DNA from: JAMIFN01 sp035906235
GTDB taxonomy: Bacteria; Pseudomonadota; Gammaproteobacteria; Burkholderiales; Burkholderiaceae_C
Length of the DNA stretch: 9,922 bases
Direction: 5' to 3'
Assembly (NCBI GenBank): GCA_035906235.1
Contig: JAMIFN010000040.1
Span: 1 to 9,922 of the forward strand
A program made the translations under genes and the position numbers. Positions 1 to 6,400 of the stretch are shown here, piece by piece; positions within the stretch are counted from its first letter, which is position 1, and each line of letters opens with the position of its first letter. Below the pieces are notes generated by a model that was not told the DNA's origin, did no database searches, and worked only from the letters and a program-made list of their open reading frames with translations.

Positions 1-564
1 GTGGCACGCCGCGCCATCACCACCGACCCCGATTTTCATGGCGGCCATTTTTACCAGCATGGCGTGGTGCCCAAGCGCGGCCTGCGCATTGCCCGCATGA
101 TTGGACACATCACTTATCTGAGTGATGATGTCATGAACCAAAAATTCGGCCGCGCACTTCGAGATGCGATCGATGGTGGCTACAAATTCAGCACGCAAGA
201 GGTGGAGTTTGAAATTGAGAGCTATTTGCGCTATCAGGGCGACAAATTTGCCGATTACTTTGACGCCAACACCTATTTGCTGATTACGCGCGCTCTGGAT
301 TATTTCGACCCCGCAGCCGCGCACGGCGGCGATTTGCAAGCCGCCTTTGCCAAAATACAGGCGGATTTTTTTGTCGCCAGCTTCAGCACCGATTGGCGCT
401 TTGCCCCCACCCGCAGCCGCGAGATTGTGCGCGCGCTGGTGGCGAATAATCGCCGCGTCACTTACGCCGAAATCGACGCCCCCCACGGCCACGATGCCTT
501 TTTGCTGACCGACCCACGCTACCACGGCGCGGTGCGCTCTTACTTTGCCAATATCGCTGTATGA
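1..564 (+). CDS. metX: Homoserine O-acyltransferase MetX, C-terminal part (5' end outside window)
   Basis: This is the C-terminal 187 residues of an alpha/beta-hydrolase-fold homoserine O-acyltransferase, which activates L-homoserine with acetyl-CoA or succinyl-CoA in the first committed step of methionine synthesis in the cytoplasm. The frame is open at base 1, and the GTG there is an internal valine codon rather than a start, because family members are about 370-390 residues long. Recognisable stretches are TDPDFHGGHFY near the left edge, GHITYLSDD at visible residues 35-43, and the end of the catalytic triad: Asp131 in STDWRF and His164 in GHDAFL. Their spacing of 33 residues fits the MetX family. 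The catalytic Ser and the residues that decide between acetyl- and succinyl-CoA lie upstream, so the acyl donor cannot be told. The stop codon overlaps the metW start (ATGA), which implies translational coupling. Confidence 0.95.
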   Translation: MARRAITTDPDFHGGHFYQHGVVPKRGLRIARMIGHITYLSDDVMNQKFGRALRDAIDGGYKFSTQEVEFEIESYLRYQGDKFADYFDANTYLLITRALDYFDPAAAHGGDLQAAFAKIQADFFVASFSTDWRFAPTRSREIVRALVANNRRVTYAEIDAPHGHDAFLLTDPRYHGAVRSYFANIAV

Positions 565-1190
565 GTGCTGCTATGAACCATGCCGTGACCACCAGCCCCA
601 GCCCCTTCCACACCCTGATAGCCGATTTGGTGCCCGCAGGCAGCCGCGTGCTGGATTTGGGCTGCGGCGATGGCAGCCTGCTGGCGCATTTGATGCGTGC
701 CAAGGACTGCACGGGTTACGGCATTGAATTGGACGACGCCAATGTGCAAGCCTGTATAGGCAAGGGCTTGCCCGTTTTGCAGCTCAATTTAGAAGACGGC
801 TTGGCGCTGTTTGCCGATGGCAGCTTCGATGTGGTGCTGCAAATCAATACCCTGCAACACCTGCGCAATGCGCAAACCATGCTGCGCGAAACCGTGCGCG
901 TGGGTAAAACAGGCATCGTCGCCTTCCCCAATTTTGCGCATTGGCCTAACCGCCTATCCGTGCTGCGCGGGCGTATGCCTGTAACCAAAACCCTGCCCTA
1001 TGAGTGGTATGACACGCCCAATATCCGCGTCGGCACTTTTGCCGATTTTGCGGCCTTGGCAGCACGCAGCGGCGTACAGGTGCAAGACGCTTTTGGTGTG
1101 CTCAGCCGCCCTGATCTGGCTCATGCCAGCGCGATTCGTTTTTGCCCCAATGTGCGCGCCAATACGGCGGTGTTTAGCTTGACGCGCTAG
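561..1190 (+). CDS. metW: MetW, methionine biosynthesis protein (class I SAM methyltransferase fold)
   Basis: A 209-residue protein of the MetW family, which is almost always encoded directly after metX in proteobacteria. It has a class I SAM-dependent methyltransferase fold. The glycine-rich motif I, VLDLGCGDG, is at residues 30-38, an acidic motif II, GIELDD, at 54-59, and the post-strand-4 stretch FDVVLQINTLQHL at 89-101. The family signature FPNFAHW is near residue 122. In several proteobacteria MetW is needed for full MetX activity, which suggests a partner or activator role rather than a proven methyl transfer. The start at 561 overlaps the metX stop by four bases. A second ATG at 573 is possible and would shorten the protein by four residues. 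No strong terminator is seen after the gene: a small hairpin (TGCAG/CTGCA, 1191-1205) follows but has no T-tract. Confidence 0.94.
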   Translation: MSAAMNHAVTTSPSPFHTLIADLVPAGSRVLDLGCGDGSLLAHLMRAKDCTGYGIELDDANVQACIGKGLPVLQLNLEDGLALFADGSFDVVLQINTLQHLRNAQTMLRETVRVGKTGIVAFPNFAHWPNRLSVLRGRMPVTKTLPYEWYDTPNIRVGTFADFAALAARSGVQVQDAFGVLSRPDLAHASAIRFCPNVRANTAVFSLTR

Positions 1191-1254
1191 TGCAGCCCCC
1201 CTGCAAGGACTAAAGCCAAGCCAGCCCTTCATCCCGAAAAAGGGTTTGCCTCGG

Positions 1255-1263
1255 TGCTATAAG
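1255..1263 (+). promoter_or_regulatory. Possible extended -10 promoter element upstream of the porin
   Basis: The sequence TGCTATAAG combines an extended -10 TG dinucleotide with a hexamer that matches TATAAT at five of six bases. No good -35 hexamer sits at the usual distance, which is tolerated by extended -10 promoters. If used, it would give the porin mRNA a leader of roughly 210 bases. This is a pattern match only. Confidence 0.25.
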
Positions 1264-1368
1264 CTCAGCATTTTTTCTTCGTTCACAAAACCTAGTAATT
1301 ACCCTAGAGTGCGCAAGTGCAGCCCTTGCTTTTTCGCTAAATTTGTATTTTCACAACAGGTTTTTGCG

Positions 1369-1390
1369 GCTTCATGGAACTGTCATACAA
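1369..1390 (+). promoter_or_regulatory. Candidate PhoB (Pho) box in the porin upstream region
   Basis: Two imperfect 11-base half-sites lie in tandem: one with the core TTCAT (1371-1375) and one reading CTGTCATACAA (1380-1390). The second half-site is a near-perfect match to the enterobacterial Pho-box half-site CTGTCATAAAT. The tandem resembles the E. coli phoB-type box, whose first half is also TTTTCAT-like. The site is about 95 bases before the porin start. Some proteobacterial anion-selective porins (E. coli PhoE for example) are phosphate-regulated, so the placement is sensible. A clean -10 at the distance expected for PhoB activation was not found, so this remains a hypothesis. Confidence 0.3.
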
Positions 1391-1430
1391 GGTTTGCACA
1401 CTTGTCCCTGTTCCGACGCAAACCCTTTGC
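1391..1430 (+). promoter_or_regulatory. Inverted repeat / alternative hairpins in the porin leader
   Basis: GGTTTGC (1391-1397) can pair with GCAAACC (1418-1424) across a 20-base loop. Alternatively, GCAAA (1418-1422) can pair with TTTGC (1426-1430) as a tight hairpin with a CCC loop. The two pairings share the middle segment and exclude each other. It could be an operator or a leader RNA structure, but no function is shown by the sequence. The remainder of 1191-1483 has no convincing gene; a 62-codon open stretch at 1246-1434 lacks a ribosome binding site and any family resemblance. Confidence 0.25.
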
Positions 1431-1483
1431 ATAGCGTGATGCGTTTTGGTTCAGTCCCTCATTTTTAGTTTGGAGTTTTCTCG

Positions 1484-2452
1484 ATGAAAAAAACGATTTT
1501 GGCTTTGGCCGCTTTCTCTGCCGCTAGTGCTTTTGCTGCTGATTCTGTCACCATTTACGGTGTTGCTGACTCTTGGTTTGGTCAAACCAAAGCTGGCGCT
1601 GCCCCCACACAAACCGTGGTTCAGTCTGGTGGCCTGTCCACTTCACGCCTGGGCTTTAGCATCAAAGAAGATTTGGGCGATGGCTTGGGCGCTTTCGCAG
1701 TGATCGAAGACCAAATCAACCTCGACAACGGCACGAAAGGCGCCACTGGTCGCAAATATGTGGTCGGTTTGTCTGGCGATTTCGGTTCAGTTTCTCTGGG
1801 GCGTCAAGCCACGCCGTTTGAAGACTTCTACACCAAGTCTTTCTATACCATGGACAGCGCTTTTGAGGGCATGAAGCAAGGCGGCCGTGCCGCTGGCTAC
1901 ACCCACACTGCCCGCATCGACAACGGCGTGCGTTACGACAGCCCCAATTTTGATGGTTTTACGGCATCTGTTCACCTAGGTTTGGGCGAGGATAAAGCCG
2001 CCACCGTGCGTGCTCGCCAAACTTGGAGCTTGAGCGCCCGCTACAGCAATGGTTCTTTGATCATTGGTTTGGCTCACCAAAAAGATGACGCGCAAGTCCT
2101 GCCCGTCACCATCAATCGCACCACCAATACGGTTATTGCTGGTTCTTACGACTTTGGCGTTGCCAAGGTCAATTTGGGCTACAACATGGCCAAAAAATCC
2201 AATGTTGCACCTAAAGAAAACAGCTACAACCTCGGCGTGCTTGTGCCCGCTGGCGCGTTCAGCTTCTTGGCCCAAGTCGGTCAATCTAAAGTCAGCAATG
2301 GCGGCGCCAAAACCAATTCTTTTGGTTTGGAAGGCCGTTACGCCCTGAGCAAACGCACTACCGTGTACGCAGGTGCCGGCCAGTCAAAAATCAGCGGCGC
2401 TGCCAACCCTAACATCCGCAATATCGGCCTAGGTATCCGCCACACTTTCTAA
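1484..2452 (+). CDS. Gram-negative outer-membrane porin (Burkholderiales/Neisseria type)
   Basis: A 322-residue trimeric-type porin that would form a 16-stranded beta-barrel in the outer membrane for passive diffusion of small hydrophilic solutes. Residues 1-18 are a classical Sec signal peptide with a Lys-Lys N-terminus and an AFA cleavage site, leaving ADSVTIYGVAD, the typical first strand. Other family features are SRLGFSIKEDLGDGLGAF (about residues 55-72), VVGLSGDFGSVSLGRQ (about 93-108), followed by a probable constriction loop (L3), alternating hydrophobic strands throughout, and the terminal Phe322 (IRHTF) recognised by the BAM complex. The start is supported by TGGAG at 1471-1475, eight bases before the ATG. 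Codons here contain more T in third positions than neighbouring genes, as expected for a strongly expressed gene. A monocistronic unit is likely: it has its own long leader and a strong terminator. Ion selectivity cannot be read from the sequence; an Omp32-like anion porin is one possibility. Confidence 0.95.
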   Translation: MKKTILALAAFSAASAFAADSVTIYGVADSWFGQTKAGAAPTQTVVQSGGLSTSRLGFSIKEDLGDGLGAFAVIEDQINLDNGTKGATGRKYVVGLSGDFGSVSLGRQATPFEDFYTKSFYTMDSAFEGMKQGGRAAGYTHTARIDNGVRYDSPNFDGFTASVHLGLGEDKAATVRARQTWSLSARYSNGSLIIGLAHQKDDAQVLPVTINRTTNTVIAGSYDFGVAKVNLGYNMAKKSNVAPKENSYNLGVLVPAGAFSFLAQVGQSKVSNGGAKTNSFGLEGRYALSKRTTVYAGAGQSKISGAANPNIRNIGLGIRHTF

Positions 2453-2512
2453 GTGCTTCACGGGTGCTTGGACAAGACCCTTTACCCACTTGTCCATCTC
2501 CAAGGTATTGAT

Positions 2513-2547
2513 ACCCGCCACGGCATGTGTTGCCTGGCGGGTTTTTT
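2513..2547 (+). terminator. Rho-independent terminator of the porin gene
   Basis: ACCCGCCA (2513-2520) pairs perfectly with TGGCGGGT (2535-2542) across a 14-base loop and runs directly into a T-tract (2542-2547). It lies 60 bases after the porin stop and about 60 bases before the ruvA start, so ruvA should have its own promoter or depend on read-through. Confidence 0.88.
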
Positions 2548-2606
2548 CATGCCCAAACGCCAGTTTGGTATCCCATTTGTCCGATATGCCCGATATGATG
2601 CCCGCC

Positions 2607-3191
2607 ATGATAGGACGCATACACGGAACCCTGATAGACAAAGCCCCGCCGCAAATTCTGGTCGATTGCGCTGGCGTGGGCTATGAGCTTCTGCTGCCCA
2701 TGAGCAGCATCTATAACCTGCCCGCAGTGGGGCAAACGGTGACGCTGCTGACGCAATTTATCGTGCGTGAAGACGCGCAGCTGCTCTATGGTTTTGAAAC
2801 GGCGGGCGAACGCGAAGCCTTTCGCCAGTTGGTCAAAATCTCGGGCGTGGGGCCACGCACCGCCTTGGCGATTTTGAGTGGACTGTCAGTGGGCGATTTA
2901 GCCCTCGCCATCAGCACGCAAGAGGCCGGGCGCTTGGTCAAAATCCCCGGCATAGGCAAAAAAACCGCCGAGCGCTTGCTGCTGGAATTGAAAGGCAAGA
3001 TGGGCAGCGATTTGGCTGGCGTGGGTTTAGGTGGCCTAGGCGCGGGCAGCAGTGACAGCCAAAGCGATATTTTGCAAGCCCTGATGGCCTTGGGGTATTC
3101 AGAAAAAGAAGCCGCAGCCACCCTCAAAGCCTTGCCTGCAGATGTGGGCGTGAGCGAAGGCATCAAGTTGGCGCTGAAGAAGCTGGCTTAA
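2607..3191 (+). CDS. ruvA: Holliday junction branch migration complex subunit RuvA
   Basis: RuvA binds four-way DNA junctions as a tetramer and loads the RuvB ATPase for branch migration; RuvC then resolves the junction. The 194-residue product has the normal family length. It starts MIGRIHG, the canonical RuvA N-terminus of the OB-fold domain I, so the ATG at 2607 is preferred over the upstream in-frame start at 2490, which would add 39 unrelated residues reading through the porin terminator. The acidic pin residues Glu55 and Asp56 (VREDAQ) are present. Two helix-hairpin-helix motifs follow: LVKISGVGPRTA (about residues 75-86) and LVKIPGIGKKTA (about 110-121). A Gly/Ser-rich linker (about 128-151) leads to the C-terminal RuvB-binding domain ending KLALKKLA-like. 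Neither ruvC nor ruvB is adjacent: a porin lies upstream and hrpA converges downstream. Confidence 0.97.
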   Translation: MIGRIHGTLIDKAPPQILVDCAGVGYELLLPMSSIYNLPAVGQTVTLLTQFIVREDAQLLYGFETAGEREAFRQLVKISGVGPRTALAILSGLSVGDLALAISTQEAGRLVKIPGIGKKTAERLLLELKGKMGSDLAGVGLGGLGAGSSDSQSDILQALMALGYSEKEAAATLKALPADVGVSEGIKLALKKLA

Positions 3192-3223
3192 GCTCGTTGC
3201 TTGCTATACAGCCTATTCTCACC

Positions 3224-3242
3224 CGTCATGCCCGCGTGGGTT
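3224..3242 (+). repeat. Truncated dRS3-like palindrome copy
   Basis: CGTCATGCCCGCGTGGGTT matches the left half of the repeat at 7534-7562 at 17 of 19 positions, but the right half (GGAATCCATG) is missing. It is read as a decayed or truncated copy of the same dispersed family. Confidence 0.55.
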
Positions 3243-3322
3243 TACGACTGTTCGGAATAAATCTCACGCAAACAGCACCCCTGTACTTGGGCAAAAGGGA
3301 GGGAGCTATAGAAAAGTGAGCT

Positions 3323-3348
3323 ATTCAGGCAGGTTTCGCGGCCTGAAT
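3323..3348. other. Hairpin in the ruvA-hrpA convergent spacer
   Basis: ATTCAGGC (3323-3330) pairs perfectly with GCCTGAAT (3341-3348) around a 10-base loop. Neither strand has a T-tract after it, so it is not a textbook intrinsic terminator, though its place between two convergent genes fits a transcription-end or RNA-stability role. The rest of 3192-3446 shows only the repeat copies listed separately and no supportable gene. Confidence 0.3.
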
Positions 3349-3383
3349 TACTGATTTGACTAGTAAAAATAGCTGTTGCCGCA

Positions 3384-3422
3384 TCAACCCTCACCCCAGC
3401 CCTCTCCCTCGGGGAGAGGGGG
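3384..3422. repeat. GC-rich dispersed hairpin repeat, copy A
   Basis: A CCCTCACCCC lead-in is followed by a perfect 9-base stem, CCCTCTCCC (3400-3408) and GGGAGAGGG (3412-3420), with a three-base loop. Translated on the minus strand it gives the phrase SPRERAGVR, which is commonly seen in spurious ORFs of proteobacterial genomes because this repeat is widely dispersed. The same design (Ct-rich lead-in, 9-base stem, 3-4-base loop) recurs at 5801-5834, 7571-7605 and 7628-7664. Confidence 0.7.
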
Positions 3423-3446
3423 AAATACACCTTGATGCCCGCCTGC

Positions 3447-6400
3447 TTAATGCTGCAACGCCTGCCAAACTTTCTCTAGCCGTTTGATCGACACGGGTTG
3501 CGGCGTGCGCAGCTCTTGCGCAAAGAAGGACACGCGCAGCTCTTGCAGCAGCCAACGCACTTCTTCCAGCCTGGCATCGTGTTGGCCCTTGCGTTCAGCC
3601 AAAAGGCGCAGATAGCGCTGCTCTTGCGGGCGCAGTTCGGCCAGCTTTTGCGCGTCGCGGGCGCTGTCAGCGCGGATTTTGTCTAGGCGAATGGTGATGG
3701 CTTTGAGGTAGCGCGGCAGGTGCTGCAGGCTGAGCCAGGGCGTGGTTGTGACAAAGTTTTTCGGCAGCAGGCGGGCGATTTGCTCTTGCGTGTCTTTTTG
3801 TGCCTCGGCAAAGGCGCGGGCGTCTTTGGCTTTGCGGCTGGCGGCGGCGTATTCGGCCAGCACCGTGCCCGCCAGTCGCGCGACTTCGTTGGCGATTAAG
3901 GTTAAACGGCCTCTGCCTTCTTCCACGCGCAGCTTAAAGCTGCTGGCATCGGTGGGTAGGGGTTCGGCCAGAAAAGCGCGATTCAGCGCCACTTCGATGA
4001 TTTGCGCACGCAGCTCTTCTTGCGTGCCCAGGGGCATATAGGCTACGGCCATTTTTTGCAAATCAGGGATGTTTTTTTCCAAGTATTTCAGCGCGTCTTT
4101 GAGCTGCAGCGCCACCAGCCTACGCAGGCCAGCCTGGTGTTGGGCAGCGGCGACTTCGGGCTCGTCAAAAACCTCAATGGTGACGGCGTCGCCCGCGTCG
4201 ATGAGCGCGGGAAAACCAATCAGGGTTTGCTGCTGGCGGCCTTTGCCTCGGCGGATTTCTAGCAGCTCGGGCAGCTCGCCAAAAGTCCAGGCGCTGTAGC
4301 GGGCATCGTCTTCCCAAATCTGGGTTTGGCCTTCTGGCAAGGTTTTGATTGCTTCATTTTCAGGAGCTGCTTGGGCAGTATTTACGGCGTTTTCTGGCGA
4401 TTTGCCTGTTATTTTTGTGCTAGGGATCGCTTGCTTCAAAGCCGCCAGCGCCTGAAATGCGCCGCGTGCTTGGCTGCCCAATTCGGCTTTCAGCGCGGCC
4501 AAGCTGCGGCCTGCACCCAGTTGCCTGCCATCGTCGCCCAGTACGCGCAGGTGCATCAGGTGGTGGGCTTGCAGCACCTCTTGTTTGAAGTCTGTGCTTT
4601 TGACTTCCAAGCCGGTTTTCTCGCGCACGGCGCGGCGCAGGGCATCCATCAAACTGCCAGAGGCAAAAACCGCAGCCTCGCTGAGTTGGGCCGCAAAATC
4701 GGTCGCTGTTTGCGGCAGCGGCACTAGGCGCGCGCGCGGTTTTTGCGGCAGGCTTTTGAGCAGGGCCAAGAGCTTGTCTTTCAGCATGCCGGGCACCAGC
4801 CAATCGCCGCGCTCTTCGGCCACTTGGTTAAGGGCAAACAGCGGCACATCGACCGATAGGCCATCGCGTGCGTGCCCGGGTTCGTGCAGATAGTGCGCAG
4901 GGCAATCGACCCCGCCCAGGCGGATGAGCTTGGGGAAGGCCTCGGTGGTGATGCCTGCGGCCTCGTGCCGCATCAGCTCCTCGCGGCTTAAGCGCAGCAG
5001 TTGCGGCGTGTCGCGCACCGCATCTTTGTACCAAGCCGCCAATGCAGTGGCGTTGCTGATGTCGGTCGGGATTTGGCTATCATAAAAATCCACAATCAGC
5101 GCATCATCGACCAGCACATCTTGGCGGCGCGATTTGTGTTCTAACGCTTCCACCTGCGCCAGGGTTTTTTGGTTGGCAGCCACAAACGGCAAACGCCCCA
5201 GCCAATCGGCGCCAAAGGCGGCGGGCAGCAGGCCATCGCGGATCATGATGGCGCGTGCGCCTGCTGGGTCTAGGCGTTCGTACTGCACGCGGCGGCCTGA
5301 ATACACCACCAAGCCGTAGAGCGTGGCGCGTTCGCTGGCCACAGCGCAGGCTTGTTTTTGTTCCCAACGGGCGTCGAGTACCTGTTTTTTCAGCACATGG
5401 GCGGCGATTTGCTCTAACCACTGCGGCTCGATATTGGCCAGGCCACGGGCAAAAAGGCGGCTGGTTTCCACCAGCTCGGCCGCGACTATCCAGCGCCCCA
5501 ATTTTTTCTTCAGGCGATGCCCAGGGTTGGGGTGAAATTTGATGCCGCGCGCGCCCAGATAGCCGTCTTCGTTTTCCAGCTTAAAACCGATATTGCCCAG
5601 CAAACCCGCCAGCAGGCTGATGTGCAATTGCTCGTAACTGGCGGGCTGCTCGTTCATGCGCCAGCGCTGCTCGGCCACCACGGTGCGCAGCTGGCTATAG
5701 ACATCGCGCCATTCGCGCACGCGGCGGATGCTGATGAAGTTTTTGCGTAGCAGCGCTTCCCATTGCCGATTGCTGAGTTTGTGCGTGGCGCTGCCTTGCT
5801 CCCGCCCCCTTTGGGGGAGGGCAGGGGTGGGGGCTTGGCTTGGCGATTGGCTCGCGGTATTGCCAGAGGAGGAGTCGTCATTCCCGCGGAAGCGGGAATC
5901 CATGCCTTTTTGGCTTTCGCTAGGCGCCCCACCCCTGCTTTTTTCCAACCAATCCCACAGTTTCAGCCAGCTGACAAACTCGCTTTTCTCATCATCAAAC
6001 ACGGCGTGGGCTTGCGCGGCTTGCTGCTGCGCCTCGCGTGGGCGTTCGCGCACATCGGGCACAGACAGGGCGGCGGCTATCACCAACACCTCTTGCAGGG
6101 CGTGGCGGTTTTTGGCCTCCAAAATCATGCGGCCTATGCGTGGGTCCAGCGGCAGTTTGGCTAGTTCGCGCCCGCTTTTGGTCAGGGTTTTGGCTTCATC
6201 TACCGCGCCCAGCTCGGCCAGCAAATCCCAGCCGTCGGCAATGGCGCGGCCTGAAGGCGCTTGCAAAAACGGAAAATCTTCCACCGCGCCCAAGTGCAGC
6301 GATTGCATACGCAAAATCACCGCCGCCAGCGAGGAGCGCAAAATTTCGGGGTCGGTAAAGGCGGGGCGCTTGGCAAAGTCGGCCTCGTCATACAGGCGGA

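Noticed and set aside
1246..1434. A 62-codon frame in the porin upstream region
   Set aside because: No ribosome binding site, odd composition and overlap with the likely promoter region; treated as non-coding.
2490..2606. A longer N-terminus for RuvA starting at 2490
   Set aside because: It would be encoded by the porin terminator and adds 39 residues before the canonical MIGRI start.
3242..3430. A 62-codon minus-strand frame in the ruvA-hrpA spacer
   Set aside because: Its start is the translation of the GC-rich dispersed hairpin (SPRERAGVR), a known source of spurious ORFs; the remainder resembles no protein.
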